A DNA stretch of 5,790 nucleotides from NCBI GenBank assembly GCA_035478375.1, contig DATIJQ010000063.1:1-5790 (forward strand), written 5' to 3'. The position numbers and the translations under genes were made by a program. Under the pieces are notes generated by a model. It did no database searches. It was not told where the DNA came from and was given only the letters and a program-made list of their open reading frames with translations. Of the stretch, positions 1-5,790 are shown in pieces. The DNA comes from DASTDY01 sp035478375. GTDB taxonomy: Bacteria; Patescibacteriota; Saccharimonadia; Saccharimonadales; EFPC-124. Position 1 is the first letter of the stretch, and each line of letters begins with the position of its first letter.

Positions 1-1
1 G

Positions 2-985
2 CATTGGCTTGGCGCCAAACCGGCCGAAGTTATTTTTACAGCCGGTGCTACAGAATCGATTAACTTAGCAGTTCACGGTGTACTGCGTGCAACCCCTGGC
101 AGCGTGGTCACACTCGCGACCGAACACGATGCCGTTTTGGCCGCCGCCGCTCAGCACAATCACCGCATTGTGGCGGTTGAAAAAGATGGCATGGTTGACA
201 TCGAGCAGCTTAAAAAAGCTATTACCGACGACACAGCTTTGGTTAGCGTGGCCATGGCCAACAACGAAATCGGCACCATCCAACCCATGCGCGAAGTTGC
301 TACGTTAATGGCCCAAATCCGCCACATGCGCCAACTCAAAAACAACCCAACGCCCCTGTTTTTACATACCGATGCCAGTCAAGCCGGTTGCTATTTAGAT
401 TTGCACGTTAGCCGTCTTGGCGTCGATTTACTCACCTTAAACGGCGGCAAAATGTACGGTCCAAAACAAAGCGGCGTGCTGTTTGTAAAAGCCAATGTGC
501 CGCTGCAACCATTAGTATGGGGCGGCGGCCAGGAGCGCGGATTGCGGTCGGGCACCGAAAACGTTGCGGGCAGCGTGGGCCTAGCCACGGCGCTTGATAT
601 TGCCCAAACCGAACGCAAAAATGCTATCGCCAAAACCACGGCGCTACGTGATGAACTCCAGCGCGAAATTGTAAGCGCCCTGCCACAAACAGTCGTTAAC
701 GGCAACCCCAAAAAGCGTTTACCCAACAACTTGCATGTCAGCTGGCCAGGCATTGACGGTGAGCGTTTATTGATGCTACTCGATGAACGCGGCCTTTTGG
801 CGAGCACCGGTTCGGCTTGCGCAGCCAACAAGCAAACCGCTTCGCACGTGTTAGTGGCCTGTGGGTTAGACGACGCGGCGATTGGTGGGAGTCTGCGCCT
901 GACGTTAGGCCGGGCAACAACACAAACAGATGTGCAGACCGCCGCCAAACGTATAATTACCGCCGTGCAGGAACTACAGATATGA
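2..985 (+). CDS. Cysteine desulfurase (NifS/IscS class V aminotransferase family), 5'-truncated
   Basis: PLP enzyme that removes sulfur from L-cysteine, giving alanine and an enzyme-bound persulfide for tRNA thiolation or Fe-S assembly in the cytosol. The frame is open from base 2, and the visible 327 residues start within the conserved FTAGATESINLA block, so roughly 50-60 N-terminal residues lie outside the window. Numbering from the first visible residue, the PLP-ring His is H42 (TEHDAV), the cofactor-binding Asp and Gln are D124 and Q127 (HTDASQAG), the Schiff-base lysine is K150 (NGGKMYGPKQ), and the catalytic cysteine is C273 (STGSACAA). The Asp-Lys spacing of 26 matches E. coli IscS, and the Lys-Cys spacing is within one residue of it. 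Oddity: the usual SxHK motif reads NGGK, so the His before the lysine is Gly. The stop overlaps the next start by 4 bp (ATGA). Proximity to mnmA suggests it is MnmA's sulfur donor, as YrvO is in Bacillus; that is inference. Confidence 0.95.
   Translation, partial: HWLGAKPAEVIFTAGATESINLAVHGVLRATPGSVVTLATEHDAVLAAAAQHNHRIVAVEKDGMVDIEQLKKAITDDTALVSVAMANNEIGTIQPMREVATLMAQIRHMRQLKNNPTPLFLHTDASQAGCYLDLHVSRLGVDLLTLNGGKMYGPKQSGVLFVKANVPLQPLVWGGGQERGLRSGTENVAGSVGLATALDIAQTERKNAIAKTTALRDELQREIVSALPQTVVNGNPKKRLPNNLHVSWPGIDGERLLMLLDERGLLASTGSACAANKQTASHVLVACGLDDAAIGGSLRLTLGRATTQTDVQTAAKRIITAVQELQI
969..973 (+). promoter_or_regulatory. Ribosome binding site for the YdcF-like gene
   Basis: AGGAA lies 8 bases before the ATG at 982, inside the end of the desulfurase gene. 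It supports 982 as the start over the upstream in-frame start at 817, which would overlap the desulfurase by about 170 bp and would place the hydrophobic anchor far inside the protein. Confidence 0.6.
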
Positions 986-1584
986 AATTGCTTGTCACTA
1001 TCGCCGGGATTATTTTGGTTATTGCGGTAATTGCGTGGGGTTTGGATTCTTATTTAGTCATTGATGACCTTAAAGATTGCGCTGCGCCTGACCCAACGAG
1101 CCAAACCTGCAAACCGGCCGATGTGATTATTGCCATAAGTGGTGGCGACACACAGGCGCGTACGGCCGAGGCGATTAATTTATATAAGGCAGGTTGGGCG
1201 CTGCAACTGTTATTTTCGGGCGCAGCGCTCGATACTAGCGGACCGTCAAACGCCCAAGCAATGCGCAAACAGGCGACTGAAGCTGGCGTACCAGCCAGTG
1301 CTATTGTGCTCGATAATACTGCCAACGATACAACCCAAAACGCGCAAGAAACAGGTGCGTTGCTTACCGGCAGTGACACGCGCATTATTTTAGTCACCTC
1401 ACCGTACCACCAGCGCCGAGCCAGTATCGAATTTAATAAAGCGCTTGGCAACCGCGTGACTATTGTTAACCACCCGGCTCAGAACGACAAAAATTGGAGC
1501 TCCCACTGGTGGACAAGCCCCTACAGTTGGTGGCTGGCCATGACCGAATTCTTTAAAAGTGTGGTGGTTTCGTCATGGCATTAA
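982..1584 (+). CDS. DUF218/YdcF-family protein with N-terminal membrane anchor
   Basis: A 200-residue protein. Residues 2-22 form one hydrophobic helix after a single Lys, most likely an uncleaved signal anchor placing the domain outside the membrane. The rest matches the DUF218 (YdcF/SanA-like) fold: PADVIIAISGG with D47 and the G54-G55 pair, a central ARTAEAINLYKAG helix, LLFSG, the NTANDTTQNA segment at 112-121 (family equivalent of S-x-N/D-T-xx-NA), and TSPYHQRRA at 139-147 with the conserved H143 and R145-R146. The Trp-rich C-terminus (NWSSHWW..YSWW) corresponds to the WW..P segment common at the end of these proteins. Family members are linked to envelope functions such as vancomycin resistance (SanA) or lipid/polysaccharide metabolism, but the reaction is generally unknown. 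It overlaps the desulfurase by 4 bp and mnmA by 10 bp, so translation is probably coupled. No function in tRNA thiolation should be assumed from position alone. Confidence 0.85.
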   Translation: MKLLVTIAGIILVIAVIAWGLDSYLVIDDLKDCAAPDPTSQTCKPADVIIAISGGDTQARTAEAINLYKAGWALQLLFSGAALDTSGPSNAQAMRKQATEAGVPASAIVLDNTANDTTQNAQETGALLTGSDTRIILVTSPYHQRRASIEFNKALGNRVTIVNHPAQNDKNWSSHWWTSPYSWWLAMTEFFKSVVVSSWH

Positions 1585-2777
1585 AAGTGTATGTTGGCAT
1601 GAGTGGTGGCGTTGACAGTTCGCTGACTGCCGCGCTGCTTAAAGAACAAGGTTACGACGTGACCGGTGTTTACATGAAAAACTGGACCCAAGATCTGCCG
1701 GGCATGAAATGCCCTTGGGCTGATGATTTAGCCGACGCTAAACGCGTGGCAGTGCAGCTCGGCATCCCGTTTAAGGTGTTTGATTTCCAAAAAGAATACA
1801 AGCAAAAAGTCGTCGATTACATGATTGACGAATACAAAGCCGGCCGCACGCCAAATCCAGATATTATGTGCAATCAAGAGGTAAAGTTTAAAGTGTTTTT
1901 AGAAGCTGCGCTGGAAGACGGGGCTGATATGATTGCGACGGGGCACTACGCACGGGTGTGGCATAAAGAAGGCAACCCCGCTCCCACCTCTTCGTCCCTG
2001 TCTCCGCAAGGACCTCTACGCCGCCAAACAGGCGGCTCCGTTGGCACCGGAAAGGTGAACTCCTTGCTTGAGACAGGAACGAGCGGTGGGAGAGGCTTCG
2101 CAAGTTCCGAAAAACAGGATTTACAAGCAAAGCTTTTGACCGCCGTCGACACCGCCAAAGATCAAACTTACTTTTTATACCGCGTGACCGAAGACGCGCT
2201 GGCAAAAACACTGTTCCCGCTGGGCGAACTCACTAAACCGCAAGTGCGCGAATTGGCTGCCGAACGTGGTTTGGCAACCGCCGCCAAAAAAGATTCCCAA
2301 GGCATTTGCTTTGTTGGCAAGGTCGGCATTAAAGATTTTTTGTTGCAATATGTCGACGCCAAGCCCGGCGATATTGTCGACAAAAAAACCGGCAAAGTGG
2401 TCGGCCAACACGACGGCGCCATTTTTTACACCTTTGGTCAGCGCCACGGTTTAGGCGTTGGCGGCGGTCTGCCGTATTACGTTGTGGCTAAAGACATGGC
2501 AAAAAATATTGTGTATGTTACAACCAACTTAAACGACGATACAATGTGGCGGGATACATTTAAACTTGAGCAACTCCACTGGATTAATAACGCGCCAACC
2601 CCTGGCAAAACCTATAAAGTGTGTACACGTTACCGTGCGCCGTTGGTTGACTGCCGCTTTGACGGCGATGTTTTAACGCTTGCTGAACCTGAACGCGCTA
2701 TTACTCCTGGTCAATCCGCCGTTATTTACGACGGCGAACACGTTTTAGGCGGCGGAATAGTCACGGAAGTCTTATAA
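1575..2777 (+). CDS. mnmA: tRNA-specific 2-thiouridylase MnmA with in-frame insertion
   Basis: ATP-dependent enzyme that makes 2-thiouridine at wobble U34 of tRNAs for Lys, Glu and Gln, using persulfide sulfur from a cysteine desulfurase. The 400-residue product has the PP-loop GMSGGVDSS (8-16), the MKNW motif (34-37), the first catalytic cysteine C99 in NPDIMCN, the TGHYAR motif, KDQTYFL, the second catalytic cysteine C245 in DSQGICFVG, the GQRHGLG motif, and a C-terminal beta-barrel domain ending VLGGGIVTEVL. Both cysteines and the PP-loop are intact, so activity is plausible. Usual length is about 350-370; the excess is explained by residues ~134-180, rich in Ser/Gly/Pro, which replace the short variable loop between HYAR and KLL..VD and coincide with a DNA palindrome (1981-2092). 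The start overlaps the preceding gene by 10 bp; no strong Shine-Dalgarno is visible, consistent with translational coupling. The start fits the family N-terminus. Confidence 0.96.
   Translation: MALKVYVGMSGGVDSSLTAALLKEQGYDVTGVYMKNWTQDLPGMKCPWADDLADAKRVAVQLGIPFKVFDFQKEYKQKVVDYMIDEYKAGRTPNPDIMCNQEVKFKVFLEAALEDGADMIATGHYARVWHKEGNPAPTSSSLSPQGPLRRQTGGSVGTGKVNSLLETGTSGGRGFASSEKQDLQAKLLTAVDTAKDQTYFLYRVTEDALAKTLFPLGELTKPQVRELAAERGLATAAKKDSQGICFVGKVGIKDFLLQYVDAKPGDIVDKKTGKVVGQHDGAIFYTFGQRHGLGVGGGLPYYVVAKDMAKNIVYVTTNLNDDTMWRDTFKLEQLHWINNAPTPGKTYKVCTRYRAPLVDCRFDGDVLTLAEPERAITPGQSAVIYDGEHVLGGGIVTEVL
1981..2092. repeat. 112-bp imperfect palindromic element inserted in-frame in mnmA
   Basis: The outer arms pair from both ends. 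CTCCCACC (1981-1988) pairs with GGTGGGAG (2085-2092), TCGT (1992-1995) with ACGA (2079-2082), CCTGTCT (1997-2003) with AGACAGG (2071-2077), and GCAAGGA (2006-2012) with TCCTTGC (2061-2067), separated by small internal loops. Inside are two further hairpins: GCCGCC-AAACA-GGCGGC (2020-2036), and CACC-GGAAA-GGTG (2045-2057), which extends to GTT/AAC around a GG bulge. The whole folds as a branched stem on either strand. It lies in a variable surface loop of MnmA and leaves the frame open. No clear target duplication was found, so the exact ends are uncertain. It resembles in concept the protein-coding palindromic elements of Rickettsia; no family relationship is claimed. Confidence 0.8.
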
Positions 2778-2780
2778 TCG

Positions 2781-2881
2781 TTTACCTTGTTGCCTAGGTT
2801 TATAAAAATTGAGTAACAGGGGCGATAAGGTTGACCTATTCGATCAAAAGTTATATTATATACTCTAGGTTACAAGGTAAA
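2781..2881. repeat. 101-bp intergenic inverted repeat with ~25-bp arms and inner hairpin
   Basis: The left arm at 2781-2805 (starting TTTACCTTGT, then CCTAG) is the near-exact reverse complement of the right arm at 2856-2881 (ending ACAAGGTAAA). The outer 17 positions match at 15, including ten in a row at the tips. The stem continues inward for about 7 more pairs after a one-base bulge. The ~50-bp interior holds a second small hairpin centred on AGGTTGACCT (2828-2837; flanking CGATA/TATTCG, 2823-2842). The repeat begins 3 bp after the mnmA stop codon. It could be a MITE-like repeat or a structured 3' end; too few bases distinguish these. Confidence 0.65.
2831..2859 (+). promoter_or_regulatory. 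Candidate sigma70-type promoter
   Basis: TTGACC (2831-2836) is followed after 17 bases by TATTAT (2854-2859) within an AT-rich run; TATATT and TATACT in the same run are alternative -10 boxes with poorer spacing. The -35 box lies in the small palindrome AGGTTGACCT, which could serve as an operator. Transcription would start near 2866 and run into the terminator at 2880-2904 before reaching the helicase start, so the arrangement would need attenuation or read-through. The prediction is by eye only. Confidence 0.45.
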
Positions 2882-2904
2882 AAGGGCGCATTGTGCTCTT
2901 TTTT
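2880..2904 (+). terminator. Rho-independent terminator
   Basis: AAAAGGGC (2880-2887) pairs with GCTCTTTT (2895-2902), with one G-U pair and a 7-base loop, and a run of six T (2899-2904) follows. It is well placed to end the desulfurase-ydcF-mnmA transcript about 100 bp after mnmA. The A-run on the left means it could also work weakly on the other strand, but no minus-strand gene is convincing here. Confidence 0.7.
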
Positions 2905-2951
2905 ACTGCTTTAGGCTAGACCTTTAAAAGTTCGTGTTTTCTGTCTACGAT

Positions 2952-2956
2952 GGGAG
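2952..2956 (+). promoter_or_regulatory. Ribosome binding site for the helicase gene
   Basis: GGGAG lies 6 bases before the ATG at 2963. It supports this start, which leaves a full ~55 residues before the Walker A motif. Confidence 0.65.
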
Positions 2957-2962
2957 CTTGCA

Positions 2963-5767
2963 ATGTTTGACCGCATTTTTGTTGTGGAGCCCACGCGCGT
3001 TGCTGGTGTTGGCATCAAGGAGTTGATCGAAAAGACCGACTTGCCGCCCACCTTGCTCGAACGCACGCGCGGCGACCAACTGCGCGCGGCCATTGCCGAG
3101 CTGCCCATGGGCGGTTTTGGCGTGGTTGGCATGACCGGCACGGGTAAATCGGCAGCCATCAGACATATTGGTCTGGAGGTTTTCGGTGAGCTGCGTGTCG
3201 GTATTGTCGATGCCGAGCACAAGGCCGAGCCCAACTGCAACGTCATGGTAATGACGCCTGGCGCGGCCCTTAATTGGGCGAAGTGGGGCAAAATTACCGC
3301 CGACGATCTCGTGGTGATCGACGAAGCTCACCAGGTGAGCGATGACCTCGAGATGTTCATGGCGCTCGTCAAGCGTGCCGAGTGCGCCGTTGTGTGGATT
3401 TCGGCAACTGTCGACCCCAAGGTGTACCAGGAGTACTTTGGCTCGCGCCAGGTGATCGGCTGCGAAGCTTATGATCCGGCGCTCAGAGCCGAGGTTTCTT
3501 TCTGTGTCGTTGACAGGGAAAGTGACTTGCTGGCCGGGCTGTACGATGAAATGTACATGCGTGTGCCCGACATCATCGCCCGAGAGCGTGGCGGCGTGAT
3601 ATTTGTGCCGACGCGCAAGATGGCCGAGCAAATCGCCGGACACCTGCGCAAAACAACGACCGGCCTGCACGTGGATTACTACCACGGCGGTTTGTCGGCG
3701 GCACAGATGAGACCGTACGTTACGGGCAAGGTGCCTAAGCCGTTCGTGCTCGTCATGACCCCTGTGGGGGCGACGGCGCTGAACGTGCAAGGGTTGGCCG
3801 ACATCATCATTGTCGACCAGCATTTTACGACCGTGATCGATAATGGCCGCAAGCAGCTGGAGCGCCGAGGCTACGACAACAACATGTTTCTGCAAGCCGG
3901 CGGTCGTGTGAACGGCCGCGTACCTGACGCCCGAATCAGCATTGTGACGGACCGCGGGGAGTTTAACTTCCATGCGCTCCGGCCCAAGGCGCCCGACTTT
4001 GTGTTGGGCGGTTCGATCGAGCGGCTGGCGTTGCTTGCGGCGCACATTGGCGTCGACGCTTTGCAGTTGTCGTTCATCGGCGAGTTCGACCACGGCATGT
4101 ACAAGCGTATTTTTGCTGACTTCGTTGAGCGCGGTTTGATCACCGTCACCAACGGAACCATTCGCCTGACCAAATACGGCGCGCAGGTCGAACGCCTGCC
4201 CGTTGCTCCGGCCTGGGGCGAAGTGCTGGTGACTGCCACAACCAAGGGCGGCAACCAGGCGTTGGCGCAGGTGGCGATGCTCGTCGCCTGTTTGCCGACC
4301 GTGTACGACTTGACGACCGATAGGTGGTCAAAGACCGACCCCAACAGCGTCACAACGTCTGACCACTTGACCCTGTACAACATTGTGGCCGAGGTGCTGC
4401 GCGAAACCGCACGCATCAAAAACGGTCACTACTCGTTGGACAAGGGGAAGCTCAGGGAGTTGTGCGCTGAGCGCGGTTACGCCGAGAAACAAATCGGCAT
4501 CGCGGTCCAGCTGTTCCAAACGCTGTGCCAGGCGCTCGGGCAAGACCTGCCGGCGCCGGAAAGCTTTGCGTATGTCGCCCAAGGCGGCCAGATGTACAAG
4601 ATGTTCATCGAGCTCATTGCTGCGACTGGATCGCTCGATTTTGTGTATCAACCGCATGTGTTCACGCCAGATGTGTTCGGTAGCAACCGAGGGTTTACCA
4701 GAGGTGTTCGTACCATTGGGACAATCCGCTACTGGACCGACAAGCAAGACGTTCCGCGGCGCAGTGTCGAAGGGACAGATGTTGATTCGGACCTCGAAGG
4801 CTTGCTCAAGCGGTATGGTAAAGAGCAGGTAGTTCGCCTGTCCGATGTCCACGGCGACAACGCAACAGTGGATACCAGGCTGACGTTTATGGGGACGGAC
4901 ATTGGGCGCGATCGGCGCAAAGTCACAGTGCCTACAAGCAAGGTGCCCCAACGTTTGCTGAGTGAATTCCGCAAGGAGCAAGCCTACGCCATCTGGGACG
5001 ACCGGCCGCAGCTCGCGCTACCCGACCTGTCTGACCCGGCCGCGACGTTTCCTGACATTGTGACCGTGCAGTTCGGTACTGACCCGGTGACCGGCGAACC
5101 GTGGCTTGCCTACGGGACCATTATTTACCGGCTGCCGACATGGAACGAGAACATCGGCACGTTTGTACCAATTTGGAACCTCGATGCTGAGTTTATCCGC
5201 AGCCTTCACAAGAGCGCCGTGGGTAGGCTACCCGGAATTCGCGAGTATTTTGAGCAGAACCCCGAGGAACTCGCGTTCGCAAAAGCGAGAGCCGAAGGGG
5301 CGCCGCTGCTCGCGAGGATCGAACAGCTGGTGAGGGACAACGCGAGTGACCTGCCGTTTGAGTTGCGGCGCGATGTTTCCCTCCACAGGGATCCGCCGCA
5401 CTACTTGCGTCGCAATTGGCTGCTGAGTTTGGAAAACCTTGCCAACCGTATCGATATGGCGCTGGCCGCCAGCCGCACACTACGGCAGCTCATAGCGGAT
5501 GAACTGGCGGCGTTGCAACCAGCGGCGCTCGCGCTGCGGGACAAGGCACAGCAGCTGCTCGACGACAATCAGGGCAACCTGACCGACGAGCGGACTGCTG
5601 AGCTGAAGGCACTCGTCGGCGAGCATGGATCCTGCTACAACCAGGCCACCCTCGAGGAATGGATGCGCAAAGCAGAAGACACGGTCAAGCAGACCGAAGC
5701 CACGCTCAACGGCGACCTGTCGGCGTTGCTGCAACGCTTCGGTGGTAACAACAAGCGCCGCCGCTAG
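2963..5767 (+). CDS. DEAH-box (HrpA/RHA-like) ATP-dependent helicase with long unrecognised C-terminal region
   Basis: Superfamily 2 helicase of 934 residues, probably acting on RNA or RNA-protein complexes in the cytosol. Core motifs in order: Walker A GMTGTGKS (56-63), DEAH with D120-H123 in VVIDEAHQ, SAT (147-149), motif IV VIFVPTRK (~212-219), YYHGGLS, motif V TPVGATALNVQGLAD (~266-280) and motif VI QAGGRVNGR (311-319). The N-V-Q-G-L-A-D pattern and what follows fit the DEAH/RHA group. Residues ~351-465 look like a winged-helix/HA2 region (LTKYGAQVERLPV near 402), and SDHLTLYN (~466-473) matches the H-L-T-L-x-N pattern opening the OB-associated part of HrpA-type enzymes. Residues beyond ~545 are not recognised; the last ~110 are helical and charged, ending NNKRRR. 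Motif VI is divergent: the usual Q-R-x-G-R-x-G-R has Ala for the first Arg and one extra residue. E. coli HrpA is much longer (about 1300). Codon use differs from the upstream genes (no in-frame TTA). It is preceded by its own Shine-Dalgarno and separated from the mnmA operon by a terminator. Confidence 0.85.
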   Translation: MFDRIFVVEPTRVAGVGIKELIEKTDLPPTLLERTRGDQLRAAIAELPMGGFGVVGMTGTGKSAAIRHIGLEVFGELRVGIVDAEHKAEPNCNVMVMTPGAALNWAKWGKITADDLVVIDEAHQVSDDLEMFMALVKRAECAVVWISATVDPKVYQEYFGSRQVIGCEAYDPALRAEVSFCVVDRESDLLAGLYDEMYMRVPDIIARERGGVIFVPTRKMAEQIAGHLRKTTTGLHVDYYHGGLSAAQMRPYVTGKVPKPFVLVMTPVGATALNVQGLADIIIVDQHFTTVIDNGRKQLERRGYDNNMFLQAGGRVNGRVPDARISIVTDRGEFNFHALRPKAPDFVLGGSIERLALLAAHIGVDALQLSFIGEFDHGMYKRIFADFVERGLITVTNGTIRLTKYGAQVERLPVAPAWGEVLVTATTKGGNQALAQVAMLVACLPTVYDLTTDRWSKTDPNSVTTSDHLTLYNIVAEVLRETARIKNGHYSLDKGKLRELCAERGYAEKQIGIAVQLFQTLCQALGQDLPAPESFAYVAQGGQMYKMFIELIAATGSLDFVYQPHVFTPDVFGSNRGFTRGVRTIGTIRYWTDKQDVPRRSVEGTDVDSDLEGLLKRYGKEQVVRLSDVHGDNATVDTRLTFMGTDIGRDRRKVTVPTSKVPQRLLSEFRKEQAYAIWDDRPQLALPDLSDPAATFPDIVTVQFGTDPVTGEPWLAYGTIIYRLPTWNENIGTFVPIWNLDAEFIRSLHKSAVGRLPGIREYFEQNPEELAFAKARAEGAPLLARIEQLVRDNASDLPFELRRDVSLHRDPPHYLRRNWLLSLENLANRIDMALAASRTLRQLIADELAALQPAALALRDKAQQLLDDNQGNLTDERTAELKALVGEHGSCYNQATLEEWMRKAEDTVKQTEATLNGDLSALLQRFGGNNKRRR

Positions 5768-5778
5768 CCGGTAGCCCC

Positions 5779-5790
5779 GGGGGGGGGGGG
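5779..5790. other. Poly-G run at the end of the window
   Basis: Twelve consecutive G close the window, 11 bp after the helicase stop codon and just after CCCC. Homopolymer G at a contig end is typical of no-signal cycles in two-colour Illumina chemistry, so these bases may not be genomic. A genuine G tract cannot be excluded. The stop codon at 5765-5767 is unaffected. Confidence 0.6.

Noticed and set aside
391..948. 185-residue minus-strand open frame opposite the desulfurase
   Set aside because: The + strand carries the catalytic residues and correct motif spacing of a cysteine desulfurase; the minus frame shows no recognisable motif.
817..981. Longer N-terminus for the YdcF-like protein
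   Set aside because: It would overlap the desulfurase heavily and would bury the signal-anchor helix. The start at 982 has AGGAA at good spacing and the ATGA overlap typical of coupled genes.
1981..2092. T-box or other tRNA-sensing riboswitch (fragments such as TTGGCACCGG and TCGTCCC look vaguely T-box-like)
   Set aside because: The order and strand of the fragments are wrong for a T-box, the consensus is incomplete, and the segment lies inside an open coding frame with no terminator.
1975..2120. Intein or group I/II intron within mnmA
   Set aside because: The extra segment is far too short, lacks splicing motifs, and stays in frame with the flanking sequence.
2781..2881. Integron attC site
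   Set aside because: The arms lack the RYYYAAC and GTTRRRY core pairs in the right arrangement, and no integrase or cassette is present.
2945..4093. 382-residue open frame on the minus strand opposite the helicase, rich in His and Arg
   Set aside because: It is antisense to a + strand gene with complete ordered helicase motifs. The composition (many His, Arg and Val) is that of a shadow frame, and no domain or convincing ribosome site is visible.
1..5790. CRISPR array, tRNA or rRNA genes
   Set aside because: No regularly spaced direct repeats, no cloverleaf with GGTTCRA and acceptor pairing, and no rRNA-like stretch were seen.

Overview
The window holds three tightly packed genes (positions 2-2777), a 185-bp intergenic region rich in inverted repeats, and one long gene (2963-5767), all on the + strand. 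The left end cuts into the first gene. The right end runs into twelve G residues, so this looks like a contig, or the end of one, from a metagenome-type assembly. TGA is used as an ordinary stop at 983-985. The organism is a bacterium. The very compact, overlapping operon, the divergent desulfurase active-site motif (NGGK instead of SxHK) and the divergent HrpA-like helicase fit a Patescibacteria/CPR-type genome, but this is a low-to-moderate-confidence inference, not something the sequence proves.

Positions 2-2777 form an operon of overlapping genes: a PLP-dependent cysteine desulfurase (5'-truncated), a small membrane-anchored DUF218/YdcF-family protein, and mnmA (tRNA-specific 2-thiouridylase). 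The overlaps are 4 bp (ATGA) and 10 bp. Desulfurase and MnmA make biochemical sense together: the first takes sulfur from cysteine as a persulfide, and the second uses it to thiolate U34 of Lys/Glu/Gln tRNAs. This resembles the yrvO-mnmA pair known in Bacillus. The role of the YdcF-like protein between them is not evident.

The mnmA frame carries an extra segment of roughly 45 codons. At DNA level this is a 112-bp imperfect palindrome (1981-2092) enclosing two smaller hairpins. It sits between the ATP-pyrophosphatase part and the KLL..VD..KDQTYFL segment and keeps the reading frame, which suggests an in-frame insertion of a palindromic repeat element.

Positions 2778-2962 hold a second, unrelated 101-bp inverted-repeat structure (2781-2881) with a sigma70-like promoter inside it, followed at once by a rho-independent terminator (2880-2904) and then a good Shine-Dalgarno for the last gene.

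Positions 2963-5767 encode a 934-residue superfamily 2 DEAH-box helicase related to HrpA/RHA RNA helicases. It has a helicase core, an HA2-like region and an OB-associated-like start, followed by a long C-terminal part I do not recognise, ending in helical charged sequence and a KRRR tail. Its codon use differs sharply from the first three genes: I found no in-frame TTA leucine codon, while TTA is common upstream. This points to a different history, a different expression class or, less likely, an assembly join.
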